A DNA stretch of 64,000 nucleotides. Source: Yeosuana aromativorans. Lineage in GTDB: Bacteria; Bacteroidota; Bacteroidia; Flavobacteriales; Flavobacteriaceae. Made by a program: the position numbers and the translations under genes. Location: NCBI RefSeq assembly GCF_014646655.1, contig NZ_BMNR01000004.1, positions 372,001-436,000 of the forward strand. Direction: 5' to 3'. A model generated the notes under the pieces. That model had not been told where the DNA came from. It was given only the letters and a program-made list of their open reading frames with translations, and made no database searches. Shown piece by piece: positions 26,609-34,760 of the stretch (positions are counted from its first letter, which is position 1; every line of letters begins with the position of its first letter).

Positions 26609-27793
26609 ATGCAATTACTATCCGATAGAATTTTAAACATGGCCACGTCTGCTACGTTGGCTATGGCTGCAAAGGCGCGAGAACTAAGAACTGAAGGGAA
26701 AGATATTATTGGGTTGAGCTTAGGTGAGCCCGATTTTAATACGCCTGATTTTATTAAGGATGCAGCAATTCAAGCCATTCATGACAACTATAACTCATAC
26801 TCACCCGTTGATGGATATGTTGAGTTAAAAGAAGCCATCATCACAAAATTTAAACGTGACAACAATTTAACATACACATTGCCACAAATTGTAGTCTCTA
26901 CAGGTGCCAAACAATCATTGGCCAATGTGGCTGGAGTTATGATCAATAAAGGAGATGAAGTTATTTTACCATGTCCTTACTGGGTAAGTTATGCTGATAT
27001 TGTAAAGTTAAATGATGGTGTTCCGGTTGAAGTACCAACTACTATTGCAACGGATTTTAAAATGACCCCCGAACAACTTGAAGCAGCCATTACGCCAAAT
27101 ACCAAAATGATTTGGTTCAGCTCGCCTTGTAACCCAAGTGGTTCTGTTTACAGCAGAGACGAGTTAAGAGGCTTAGCCGATGTATTGCAAAAACACCCAA
27201 ACATTTATGTGGTGTCTGATGAGATTTATGAACACATTAACTATGCCGGCGGCCACGCTAGCATGGCAGAATTTGAAGATATGTATGACAGGACCATCAC
27301 GGTAAATGGGGTTTCTAAAGCCTTTGCCATGACCGGATGGCGCATTGGTTATATAGGCGCTCCCGAGAAAATAGCACGAGCTTGCAACAAAATGCAAGGA
27401 CAGATTACCAGTGGTGCCAATTGCATTGCACAACGTGCCGTTATTACGGCGTTAAATGCCGATCCTTCTGCCGTAAAATATATGATTGATGAATTTAAAG
27501 TAAGACGGGATCTGGTACTTGATTTATTAAGTGACATTGAAGGCTTTAAAACCAACACTCCAGAAGGAGCTTTTTATGTGTTCCCTAATATTTCCCATTA
27601 CTTTGGAAAAACATTACGCGGAAAAACCATCAACAATGCTTCTGATTTTTCTATGTATTTATTGGAAGAGGCCTTGGTTGCAACCGTTGATGGTGGCGCT
27701 TTTGGAAATCCAGATTGCATCCGAATTTCTTATGCAGCATCGCAAGAACAAATTATTGAAGCTATTAAACGAATAAAAAACGCTTTAAGTTAA
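26609..27793 (+). CDS. PLP-dependent aspartate-type aminotransferase
   Basis: A 394-residue class I aminotransferase. The PLP-binding lysine is Lys237 in VNGVSKAFAMTGWRIGY. Other fold-type I signs are GEPDFNTPDFIKDAA, STGAKQSLANV, SSPCNPSG, SDEIYEHI and, at the end, the substrate-binding Arg in CIRISYAAS. It most resembles the prokaryotic AspB-like aspartate aminotransferases; the exact amino acid is inferred. It lies 22 bases after the desaturase and is followed by a strong terminator. Confidence 0.93.
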   Translation: MQLLSDRILNMATSATLAMAAKARELRTEGKDIIGLSLGEPDFNTPDFIKDAAIQAIHDNYNSYSPVDGYVELKEAIITKFKRDNNLTYTLPQIVVSTGAKQSLANVAGVMINKGDEVILPCPYWVSYADIVKLNDGVPVEVPTTIATDFKMTPEQLEAAITPNTKMIWFSSPCNPSGSVYSRDELRGLADVLQKHPNIYVVSDEIYEHINYAGGHASMAEFEDMYDRTITVNGVSKAFAMTGWRIGYIGAPEKIARACNKMQGQITSGANCIAQRAVITALNADPSAVKYMIDEFKVRRDLVLDLLSDIEGFKTNTPEGAFYVFPNISHYFGKTLRGKTINNASDFSMYLLEEALVATVDGGAFGNPDCIRISYAASQEQIIEAIKRIKNALS

Positions 27794-27818
27794 ATTTCTG
27801 ATTTAATATATTAGGAAT

Positions 27819-27845
27819 AAGCCACTAATTGTTAGTGGCTTTTTT
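27819..27845 (+). terminator. terminator after the aminotransferase
   Basis: A perfect 10-bp stem, AAGCCACTAA / TTAGTGGCTT, with a TTG loop, followed by TTTT. The T-run overlaps the stop of the convergent small gene at 27844. Confidence 0.85.
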
Positions 27846-28113
27846 AGTTTGTTAATAAATTAAGTATGAAAAACAGTACTATAAATAAGACTACAAATGC
27901 TATAATTAATGTTATTCTAATTTTTATATTTTGCCTTTGAATTCTTTTCTTAATCAACATTAATTGTTCAGGAGTTGCTTCTTTAAAATCAAATTGGTTC
28001 TTTTTACTTGAATCAAAGCCCCCTTGAGTCTTAACAAATCTCCTTGATTTATTATCTAACATAATAGATTTGTTACTCTTTATAGTACTTTGAAATGATT
28101 CTCCAAAAGGCAT
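27844..28113 (-). CDS. small one-helix membrane protein, paralogue A
   Basis: An 89-residue protein with a basic N-terminus, then FKEATPEQLMLIKKRIQRQN (residues about 42-62), then one C-terminal membrane helix. The ATPEQLxxIKKxIQ core and helix placement match the neighbouring 88-residue protein, so the two are tandem paralogues. No function is known to me for this flavobacterial family. The predicted topology is a cytoplasmic N-terminus with a tail anchor. Confidence 0.65.
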   Translation of the reverse strand: MPFGESFQSTIKSNKSIMLDNKSRRFVKTQGGFDSSKKNQFDFKEATPEQLMLIKKRIQRQNIKIRITLIIAFVVLFIVLFFILNLLTN

Positions 28114-28117
28114 TTAT

Positions 28118-28384
28118 CTAACTTTTAAAATAAAAAATAAACGAAACTATAATTACTATAATTATTCCAAAGATTACAATTTGCTTTCTCCTAAGTTGCC
28201 TGTTATCGCTTTGAATTTTCTTTTTTATCCTCTCCAATTGTTCTGGAGTTGCTTTTGGGAATTTTGCCAATTTCAAATTAGCATAACTACCTGATAATGC
28301 CTTTTTTTCTTTTCTTTTAGCTACAAGATTTCTATTATTTTTTAATGAATTATTAGCAGCCATCATTGACCCTTCTCCTCCCAT
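28118..28384 (-). CDS. small one-helix membrane protein, paralogue B
   Basis: An 88-residue protein beginning MGGEGSMMAANNSLKNNRN. It has a Lys/Arg-rich segment, the shared core FPKATPEQLERIKKKIQSDN (residues about 42-62) and one C-terminal membrane helix. It ends four bases before paralogue A, so they form one transcript. The N-terminal pattern is one I associate with a conserved but unstudied flavobacterial family. The function is unknown. Confidence 0.65.
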   Translation of the reverse strand: MGGEGSMMAANNSLKNNRNLVAKRKEKKALSGSYANLKLAKFPKATPEQLERIKKKIQSDNRQLRRKQIVIFGIIIVIIVSFIFYFKS

Positions 28385-28629
28385 GATTTCTAAATTTTAA
28401 GTTAATACTGTATTGAAGATTTCAACACATAAATTCTGTAGACATATGAACAATTAATAAACTTAAATTTATCATTGTTCAATAAAAAATACAAAAGACT
28501 AATTTGAGATTAGCTCAAGATTATCAGTTAACAATCGTAAAAAGCTGCTTTATTTATAAGTAGTAAATCTTATAAAATTGTTACAAATTAAATATGAAAA
28601 CAGTTCCGATTTCACTAACCACAATAAAA

Positions 28630-28658
28630 AAACCACTAATTTAATTAGTGGTTTTATT
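28630..28658. terminator. bidirectional hairpin
   Basis: A perfect 11-bp stem, AAACCACTAAT / ATTAGTGGTTT, with loop TTA and T-rich or A-rich flanks on both sides. No gene ends directly before it on the plus strand, so it may end an unannotated short RNA. Confidence 0.6.
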
Positions 28659-28711
28659 TTAAAAATCTCTAAAACTGTTAAGAGATATTTTTGATATTAT
28701 TTTATATAACA

Positions 28712-28741
28712 AAAAAGACCGTCTTAAAAGACAGTCTTTTT
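28712..28741 (-). terminator. terminator after the 60-aa lipoprotein gene
   Basis: Imperfect inverted repeat AAAAAGAC(C)GTCTT / AAGAC(A)GTCTTTTT, with T-runs in both directions. It lies 24 bases after the stop of the minus-strand lipoprotein gene. Confidence 0.65.
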
Positions 28742-28764
28742 TTATATTAAACTTTCAGAATAAA

Positions 28765-28947
28765 TTATTCTTTAACAGCATCATCAACTTTGTCAACAGT
28801 GTTATTTACTGCATCACCAATACCATCTCCTACTTCCTCAACACCATCTTGAATCTTTTCTCCTGCCGTTTTTTTCTCTCTACAACTAGTTAAAATAGTT
28901 GCTACTAGCATTAATAGGGAAAATGCATATACTAATTTTTTCATCAT
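28765..28947 (-). CDS. very small lipoprotein
   Basis: A 60-residue protein (59 if the second Met is the start) with a lipoprotein signal ending at Cys22 (TILTSC). The mature part of about 38 residues is acidic and amphipathic, with a heptad-like pattern (GEKIQDGVEEVGDGIGDAVNNTVDKVDD). Similar tiny lipoproteins occur in other Flavobacteriaceae; their role is not known. It is part of the run of small envelope genes from 27.8 to 31.1 kb. Confidence 0.75.
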   Translation of the reverse strand: MMKKLVYAFSLLMLVATILTSCREKKTAGEKIQDGVEEVGDGIGDAVNNTVDKVDDAVKE

Positions 28948-28972
28948 TTTGGATTCTTTAAGTTAATTTGGT

Positions 28973-29476
28973 TTAGAACTGATATCTTAAACTCAATGCA
29001 ATATCAGAACCATAATTGTTTTTGTAATAACCATTCCCACCAAATTCAGGTCTAAAATCTAAAGAGATTAATAAAGGAATATCAAAATTATATTCTATAC
29101 CTATATCGCCTGCGGCAAATGCAAATGTATCGTTGTAATGATCATTGTTATAATCATAGCCATAAGTACCTAATCCGCCACCTACACCAACATACCAGTT
29201 GAAACCAGCGTCGATGTTCATTACCCATTGGTACAAAGCAGCTAACTTGATGGCATTATCATCATAACCGTTATGATTGAAGTCTTTTCTGTTTCTCCAA
29301 CCTAAATCCAGTTCAAGTCTGGTGCTGTTTCCCAAAGCTCTTTGGTAAGTGATTTCAGTTCCGAACCCACCACTGTCCCCTAATCGTAATCCTAATGCAT
29401 TCTTCGAAATTTCCTGAGCGTTCATTGACACACTAGCAATCAATGACATTATACCCATTATTAATAGTTTTCTCAT
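28973..29476 (-). CDS. small outer-membrane beta-barrel protein
   Basis: A 167-residue protein with a signal peptide (MRKLLIMGIMSLIASVSMNAQ) and alternating amphipathic strands such as ALGLRLGDSGGFGTEITYQ and FNWYVGVGGGLGTYGYDY. It ends with a C-terminal Phe (LSLRYQF), typical of barrels inserted by the BAM complex. The size suits an eight-stranded barrel of the OmpA/OmpX type. An Asp/Asn-rich loop (YDYNNDHYND) may bind cations, which is speculative. It lies between two lipoprotein genes. Confidence 0.8.
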   Translation of the reverse strand: MRKLLIMGIMSLIASVSMNAQEISKNALGLRLGDSGGFGTEITYQRALGNSTRLELDLGWRNRKDFNHNGYDDNAIKLAALYQWVMNIDAGFNWYVGVGGGLGTYGYDYNNDHYNDTFAFAAGDIGIEYNFDIPLLISLDFRPEFGGNGYYKNNYGSDIALSLRYQF

Positions 29477-29505
29477 CTATCTGTTTTTTAATTATTAAGT
29501 TTGTT

Positions 29506-30168
29506 TTATTCTTTAGCTTTTGCGTTTTCGTCAGATTTTGCACCCATTCTATTGAATGTGTACATAGGGGCAAATTTTAATTTCAAACCTGCAATTTTTC
29601 TGTTGTCAGCACTTGTTAAACCTTCGTTTTCCACTGTGTTTTTTCTGGTATCAACAGCTTCATATAATAATTTGATTTCATCCCAATCTTCCCTTGAATA
29701 GGAATCTTTGTTTTTTTCAACGGTATCCACAAAATTTTGATATACACTTAAAATGTTGTCTTTATTGATCCAGGTAAATTTCATGTCTGCACCATTAAAC
29801 CCAGTTCCCAATAATGATTGTTGCATCATAAGTTTTGAATTTGCCATATTTATAGCTTCTGTTTCTGCTTTAACTTCTGCTTTAAAAGTCTCATATTCAT
29901 TTGTTGATGCATCAATGGAAACTTGCATTTCAGAATTGTCTTTGACATAAACTATAGCATTATCTGCATCAGCTTTATTTTTTTGATAATCACGTTCTAC
30001 AACTCCCCAATTCATAGCGATATCTTTGGCCGAAACGTTACTCACAGAATCCACATACGCACTATACCTTTCCACTTTTTTTTGTGCAATATCCTTTTGA
30101 TCATCTTTACAAGACGACACCATTGCCCCAATAGCAACAATTGCTAATGTTAATTTTAATGTTTTCAT
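29506..30168 (-). CDS. uncharacterised lipoprotein
   Basis: A 220-residue protein with a lipoprotein signal ending at Cys20 (VSSCKDD). The mature part is highly charged and mostly helical, with segments such as KKVERYSAYVDSVSN and EDWDEIKLLYEAVDTRKN. No enzymatic motif is visible. It may be a periplasmic helical scaffold. It belongs to the same-strand block of small envelope proteins. Confidence 0.72.
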   Translation of the reverse strand: MKTLKLTLAIVAIGAMVSSCKDDQKDIAQKKVERYSAYVDSVSNVSAKDIAMNWGVVERDYQKNKADADNAIVYVKDNSEMQVSIDASTNEYETFKAEVKAETEAINMANSKLMMQQSLLGTGFNGADMKFTWINKDNILSVYQNFVDTVEKNKDSYSREDWDEIKLLYEAVDTRKNTVENEGLTSADNRKIAGLKLKFAPMYTFNRMGAKSDENAKAKE

Positions 30169-30247
30169 TTTTCTTACGTTTTAAATTATTGTTGTTTTAA
30201 TTATTAGCTTTCATACACTTGTTGTAGTATGTTCCACTAAGTTGTTC

Positions 30248-30502
30248 TTAGTTTTTTGAGTTAACGGCTTCTTTTATTTTTTCCGTTTCAAGTATATCTT
30301 CTCCTTTATCTACAATTGAACTGTATTTTTTTGATGCAGTATCTAAAAAATTATCAAAGTCATCCTTTAAATTTTTCTTTAGTTTGCTTGTTTTGTTTTT
30401 AATCTTTTTTCTTGTTTTTGATCCTTTATCAGGCGCAAAAAGCACTCCCAATAAGGCTCCTGTAGCCATTCCAGCTACAACTCCTAATATGTTTAATTTC
30501 AT
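30248..30502 (-). CDS. YtxH domain protein
   Basis: An 84-residue protein starting MKLNILGVVAGMATGALLGVLFAPDKGSKTRKKI: a glycine-rich membrane helix followed by the YtxH signature APxxGxxTRxxI and a charged coiled-coil tail. YtxH proteins are general-stress induced in Bacillus and common in Bacteroidota; their molecular role is unclear. The open frame extends 18 codons upstream, to 30556, but the ATG at 30502 gives the family N-terminus. Confidence 0.85.
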   Translation of the reverse strand: MKLNILGVVAGMATGALLGVLFAPDKGSKTRKKIKNKTSKLKKNLKDDFDNFLDTASKKYSSIVDKGEDILETEKIKEAVNSKN

Positions 30503-30580
30503 AATCTCTGTTTTTGTTTTTGTTACTATCCCATCAAATAAGTTTAATGGTTCCATTAGTTTAATTGAGCTACATAGCGT

Positions 30581-30733
30581 TTATATTCCTTTCCCGCCAA
30601 TAAGCCTTAACAATATTGCTATGATCGCTATGACCAATAATATGTGGATTAAGCTTCCTGCACTGTAAACAAAGAATCCTAAAGCCCATCCGATTATTAA
30701 AATGATTGCGACTAAATAAAGTAAACTTCTCAT
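30581..30733 (-). CDS. DUF5670 (lmo0937-type) small membrane protein
   Basis: A 50-residue frame on the minus strand: starts MRSLLYLVAIILIIGWALGF, contains two membrane helices and ends RLIGGKGI. It matches the family pattern I know as lmo0937/DUF5670 (short N-terminus, xxWxLGFFVY, GxLIHILLVIAIIxxLxRLI). The family is linked to stress conditions, but no mechanism is known. It lies 28 bases after the 107-aa gene and just before the YtxH gene, consistent with one transcript. Confidence 0.85.
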   Translation of the reverse strand: MRSLLYLVAIILIIGWALGFFVYSAGSLIHILLVIAIIAILLRLIGGKGI

Positions 30734-30761
30734 GATTGTATGTTTTTTAAATAGTGAATAA

Positions 30762-31085
30762 TTATTTTATTGCTTCAAATGATTCAATAATATTTGATTT
30801 TATTACCTGCTTGGTTCTAAATGAATTTAATGCCCTTTGAGCTCCTTTTAAACTAGCTGATATCCCTGACGCACTAACACTGTTGGTTGTCACATTCCAT
30901 GTATAAATTTTATCTTCTTCATCCTCATATTTTAAAGCAATTGGAATAATGTTCTTTTTTAGAATCCTAGCATTGTTTGTTAACAAGGCTATTTCTTTGT
31001 TTAACTCGTCTATACTCAGGCAAGTTCCTGTAAAAACACCTGTTTTAGTTTCTATGCTATATTTGTACTTGCAAGTTGCCCTCAT
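30762..31085 (-). CDS. uncharacterised small protein
   Basis: A 107-residue soluble protein starting MRATCKYKYSIETKTGVFTG. It has two or three predicted strands followed by the helix TCLSIDELNKEIALLTNNAR and a C-terminal helical half (SASLKGAQRALNSFR). The frame is open back to a TTG at 31124, but the ATG at 31085 is preferred. A near-match to the -7 box (CATCTTTG on the minus strand, 31134-31141) lies upstream. No family recognised; it heads the transcript containing the DUF5670 and YtxH genes. Confidence 0.6.
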   Translation of the reverse strand: MRATCKYKYSIETKTGVFTGTCLSIDELNKEIALLTNNARILKKNIIPIALKYEDEEDKIYTWNVTTNSVSASGISASLKGAQRALNSFRTKQVIKSNIIESFEAIK

Positions 31086-31309
31086 TTCTGTTTCTGAATT
31101 TTTGTTTTCATTTCTTGTAAACAATTTTCATTACAAAGATGCAACAGTACATCACAGTTAGCATTACAGTATTTTAATAGGTTGTTATAGAATTGCTATG
31201 TGAGGTAATATTTAAATATTAGCAATTAAAAAAAGGTGGGACATTTAAGTGATAAACCCCGAAGTTTTCGCTTTAGGGCCTATGATAAACATTTTGAATT
31301 GATAACCCC

Positions 31310-33094
31310 TTATTCTGGAAGATATACAGTAAAAACAGAGCCAATATTAATTTCACCTTTGGCAAAAATAAATCCTTGATGGTTATCAATGATTTTTTTA
31401 CAGATGGATAGTCCTATGCCTGTTCCTGAATATTCCTGTTTATTGTGCAATCTATTGAATAAGTCAAATATTTTTCCAGCGTATTTTTGATCAAAACCAA
31501 TGCCGTTATCAGAAAAAGTAATTTTATGGTAAAAGCTTTTGGGCGCTTTTGACAATAGAGGATCATCATTTGCTTTCACTTTTGAATAGTTGATTTCAAT
31601 AATTGGAACCGTTTCTTTTTTACAGTATTTTAAGGAATTGCTCAATAAATTTAAAAACAATTGCTGCATTTGAAATACAATCACCTTAGCCCTTGGCAAT
31701 GTATCACTTGTGATTTGTGCTTTTTTTTCTAAAATAATTTCAACGATATCCTGTTTGGCATTTTCAAAAAGCTCATTTAAATCTGCGCTCACAAATTCCT
31801 TGTCAGGCTTATTGGTTCTTGAAAACTGAAGCAGATCATCTATCAATAAACGCATTCTTGCAGAGGCTGACTTAATCCGGTCTAAATATTGGTGACCAGG
31901 ATCAGAAAATTTATCAGACTCCTTTTCCTCAAGCCTAGAGATAAAGGTCTGTATTTTCCGCAACGGTTCCTGCAAATCATGGCTGGCTGCATAATTAAAA
32001 GCCGAAAGTTCTTTGTTATTGCGCTCTAGTTCTAAATTTCGCTCTTCAAGCTCTAAAAAACTTTCAATCTCATCTGTTATGTCACTGGTGTTACCTAACA
32101 GTCGTTTTTGCCCATCTGCACTGTAAAATGATTTTGCATAGGCCTTCAAATGTTTAATTGAGCCGTTTTTTTGAACAATTCTATAGTTTACAAATGGCAA
32201 CTCTTCGGCATCTATCATGTTATCTAAATCTTCAGCCAATTTATCAACATCTTCGGGATGAACAAATTTTAAAAAATTATCAAAGTTGGCCTCAAAAGAT
32301 TGAGGCTCTTCTCCCAAAAGTCGATACAGATTATCAGAATAGATAAATTTATTAGAGTCTATATGCCAAACCCAATTACCGTGTTTTCCAATAATTTCGG
32401 ACTGGTTTGTGGATTCTTCAAAGATTAATAACTGGTCGTTTTTCGCTTTTATTTTTTTTAAATCATTACTGATCTTATTGTATGCCATAATTATTAAAAC
32501 AAGCGTAGCCAGCAAAACCAAATAAAAAAATAATGGTGTAAACCGCAAATCACTTTGATACTCATTTTGCTTCTCGTTAAGCAGTTTGTTTTCTAAATCA
32601 AACATAGCATTAGATTGTCTCCTAATGCTATCCATTATTATTTTCTCTTCAAAAAACAGTGTTTTAAATGTTTCTGTATTGGTTGTATTATCTGTAACAA
32701 AGGCATTTGTTTTAGAGAAGTTATTATAAAGACTATCTGTTAATTTATTTAAAACCGTTAAATTTTTCTGTTGATTAGAATTTAATCCTACAAGATCTTC
32801 TAGTTTTAGAAACGCCCTATTAACTTTTTCCTTAGCATTTAAATAGGTATTGACATAAAATCTGTCTTTTGTTACAATATAATTTCTGTGGGCACTTTCC
32901 GCATCCCGTAAATAGGAAACGATGTGTTCTAATTCAAGATTGACATTATAGGTTTTAACAACTATTTCCTCAGAATTGGTTAAGTTAGAAATATGCCTGT
33001 ATGTAAAACCCCCTATTAAAAGAATAACAAACAAACTCAATAAAAGAACAACTCTTAAAAAGGATGTTGATTTAAACAAATTGTTCCTTTTCAT
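31310..33094 (-). CDS. CHASE3/PAS sensor histidine kinase
   Basis: A 594-residue inner-membrane kinase. A first membrane helix (about residues 14-32) is followed by an extracytoplasmic CHASE3-type domain (with VSYLRDAESAHRNYIVTKD) and a second helix at about 184-204. A PAS_3-type domain follows at about 240-345 (VHPEDVDKLAEDL). Then comes HisKA with phospho-acceptor His372 in AASHDLQEPLRKI and an HATPase with NLLSNSLKYC, FSDNGIGFDQ and GTGIGLSICKKI. The start overlaps the response-regulator stop (TAATG). The signal is unknown. Confidence 0.92.
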   Translation of the reverse strand: MKRNNLFKSTSFLRVVLLLSLFVILLIGGFTYRHISNLTNSEEIVVKTYNVNLELEHIVSYLRDAESAHRNYIVTKDRFYVNTYLNAKEKVNRAFLKLEDLVGLNSNQQKNLTVLNKLTDSLYNNFSKTNAFVTDNTTNTETFKTLFFEEKIIMDSIRRQSNAMFDLENKLLNEKQNEYQSDLRFTPLFFYLVLLATLVLIIMAYNKISNDLKKIKAKNDQLLIFEESTNQSEIIGKHGNWVWHIDSNKFIYSDNLYRLLGEEPQSFEANFDNFLKFVHPEDVDKLAEDLDNMIDAEELPFVNYRIVQKNGSIKHLKAYAKSFYSADGQKRLLGNTSDITDEIESFLELEERNLELERNNKELSAFNYAASHDLQEPLRKIQTFISRLEEKESDKFSDPGHQYLDRIKSASARMRLLIDDLLQFSRTNKPDKEFVSADLNELFENAKQDIVEIILEKKAQITSDTLPRAKVIVFQMQQLFLNLLSNSLKYCKKETVPIIEINYSKVKANDDPLLSKAPKSFYHKITFSDNGIGFDQKYAGKIFDLFNRLHNKQEYSGTGIGLSICKKIIDNHQGFIFAKGEINIGSVFTVYLPE

Positions 33095-33540
33095 TAGAGG
33101 CTCAATAAAAAGTTATCTTTATTTAAACCGTTGGTATGGTATTGCCAATTTATGGACACAACTTCTGAAAGCAGTTTTTTAAGTTTTTTAAAGTCTCCTG
33201 GTTTTTTTATGTAGATATTAGCCCCCAGCACAAAGGTTTTTTCTATATCTTCTTCGGAAGCAGAGGTAGAATAAATGGCAATGGCTATTTCAGACATTTT
33301 ATGGCTGGCTTTAATTTCTTTTAAACATTCTATTCCTGTCTTTTTTGGCATATTTAAATCCAGAAAAAGCACATTGGGCATGCGTGACTGATCATCATTC
33401 AAATAATCCATAAGCTCTTCTCCATCTTTAAATGTGTTGACTTTTGTATTGATTTTTAATTCATCAAAGGCATCCGTAAAAAAAAGGATGTCGTCTTCAT
33501 CATCATCAGCAAGGATTATATGGATGTAGTCGGTTTGCAT
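33094..33540 (-). CDS. single-domain response regulator
   Basis: A 148-residue receiver domain with the acidic pocket ADDDEDD (residues 11-17), phospho-acceptor Asp61 in FLDLNMPKKTG, a Thr/Ser switch in IYSTSAS and conserved Lys in IYIKKPGDF. No output domain is present, so it must act by protein contact or phosphotransfer, like the Rcp1 group that partners phytochrome-type kinases. The kinase gene follows with a TAATG overlap, so the two are translationally coupled. Confidence 0.93.
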   Translation of the reverse strand: MQTDYIHIILADDDEDDILFFTDAFDELKINTKVNTFKDGEELMDYLNDDQSRMPNVLFLDLNMPKKTGIECLKEIKASHKMSEIAIAIYSTSASEEDIEKTFVLGANIYIKKPGDFKKLKKLLSEVVSINWQYHTNGLNKDNFLLSL

Positions 33541-33555
33541 AAACTATTTATATAA

Positions 33556-34128
33556 CTAGTTGGCTTTTTGTTGGGCAATGTCTCTTCTTTTAAGGATAAT
33601 CCGTTGAAAAGCAGAAGGCGTGATACCCGTTGTATTTTTAAACTGTGTGCTTAAATGTGCAACACTGGAATAATTAAGTTTAAAGGCAATTTCGGTTAAA
33701 TTTAATTCTGAATTTAAAAGTAGTTGTTTTGAGTATTCTATTTTTTGGATAATCATAAAGTTTTCTATTGACGAATACGTGATTTCTGAAAACAAATTGG
33801 AAAGATACCCGTAACTGTGACCCAGTTTTTCAGATAAATACACTGAACTTTTTACGTTCACAATGATGTCTTCATTAAAAACCATGTCTATAATGGTGTC
33901 TTTAATTTTTTGGACCAAAATGCCTTTTTGGCTTTCCACTATCTCAATACCATAGTCGTTTAAAGAATCATTTAGTGCAAGGTATTCCTCTGGTTTTATT
34001 TTTTTTAAAAGCTCAACCTCACCAAAGCCTATAATTTTATATTCCAGGTTCAGCCCATTAAACTTAGACTCCAATATTTTTTTACTGACAGTATTAAAAT
34101 CAAATTTCAGGAATAGTTTCATGTACAA
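33556..34128 (-). CDS. AraC-family transcriptional regulator
   Basis: A 190-residue protein. The C-terminal half is an AraC-type double helix-turn-helix: first helix pair around YLSEKLGHSYGYLSNLFSE, second around NLTEIAFKLNYSSVAHLSTQFKNTTGITPSAFQRI. The N-terminal 90 residues are short for a sugar-binding domain and contain no recognised ligand pocket. It lies 15 bases before the response-regulator gene, probably in the same transcript, which suggests it executes or modulates this two-component pathway. The targets are unknown. Confidence 0.88.
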   Translation of the reverse strand: MYMKLFLKFDFNTVSKKILESKFNGLNLEYKIIGFGEVELLKKIKPEEYLALNDSLNDYGIEIVESQKGILVQKIKDTIIDMVFNEDIIVNVKSSVYLSEKLGHSYGYLSNLFSEITYSSIENFMIIQKIEYSKQLLLNSELNLTEIAFKLNYSSVAHLSTQFKNTTGITPSAFQRIILKRRDIAQQKAN

Positions 34129-34218
34129 TGGGGCTGCTTTTGTAAATAAGCTAACAAGTAAAGGTAGTGAAGGGTTTTGTATAAATGGTTCTTGAGTTGA
34201 TATATTTTAAAATTAAAA

Positions 34219-34303
34219 AACTGCCTAAAGATGAATAACTAAACATAAACTTTTAACTAACCAACCAAAGTTTGTTATAAGCCTTGAAATTATCTAAGGC
34301 AGT
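34219..34303. other. long-range inverted repeat between small genes
   Basis: ACTGCCTAAAGAT (34220-34232) and ATCTAAGGCAGT (34292-34303) are nearly perfect reverse complements separated by about 60 bases. No T-run follows. It lies downstream of the 68-aa gene and upstream of the AraC gene on the minus strand. It could be a 3'-end structure, an operator pair or chance. Confidence 0.35.
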
Positions 34304-34357
34304 ATCCAAATTATTTAAAAAAATATGAAAGGAAAGTATTTAACTAAAATCTGAATT

Positions 34358-34564
34358 TTAAGATTTTCTACTACCCAATAAACCAATAAGTAGCGCCAGC
34401 AAACCCAATCCAATAGTAATGTAAGAGTTATTGTTGCTATCTTTTGCTTTAACATCCAACGAACCAATACTTAATATGGTTTCTGGTACAACTAAGGTGT
34501 AAATACCATAGCCTAATAAAGCCACACCTACAATTAGCAAAATTGATTTAATTGTCTTGTTCAT
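34358..34564 (-). CDS. small two-helix membrane protein
   Basis: A 68-residue protein: MNKTIKSILLIVGVALLGYGIYTLV forms one helix, a short extracytoplasmic loop of about 20 residues (SIGSLDVKAKDSNNN) follows, then a second helix, SYITIGLGLLALLIGLL, and a basic end. Similar short proteins occur near stress genes in Flavobacteriaceae. The function is unknown. It lies upstream of the AraC gene on the same strand but is separated by more than 200 bases. Confidence 0.7.
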   Translation of the reverse strand: MNKTIKSILLIVGVALLGYGIYTLVVPETILSIGSLDVKAKDSNNNSYITIGLGLLALLIGLLGSRKS

Positions 34565-34736
34565 GTTTTCTAAATTTAATAGTTAGCCATTAATATACAA
34601 AGAAAGAAAATCATTTTAGGGTAATTATTATACAATTCCCAATGATTGTTATAGGATTCTAATAAAACACAAACATTAAACACAGTGAGAGGTCAAATAA
34701 AAGAAAAGACAATATACAGTGTTTAAAAAAAATATG

Positions 34737-34744
34737 TAGGTTTG
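34737..34744 (+). promoter_or_regulatory. -7 box (TAGGTTTG) for menG
   Basis: An exact TAnnTTTG match, only 16 bases before the TTG start codon of menG, implying a very short leader. Confidence 0.6.
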
Positions 34745-34760
34745 TCAAAAAAATAGAAAT

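Larger units (their letters stand above)
28385..28764. other. intergenic region with two hairpins
   Basis: 380 bases without a convincing gene. The right half holds two stem-loops (listed separately). The left half must contain the promoter of the small-protein pair on the minus strand, but no TAnnTTTG box is clear. A 16-codon frame at 28594-28644 runs into the first hairpin and was not accepted as a gene. Confidence 0.6.

Noticed and set aside
28594-28644. 16-codon frame running into a hairpin, leader-peptide-like
   Set aside because: No run of regulatory codons and no biosynthetic gene downstream; the frame ends inside the stem by chance.
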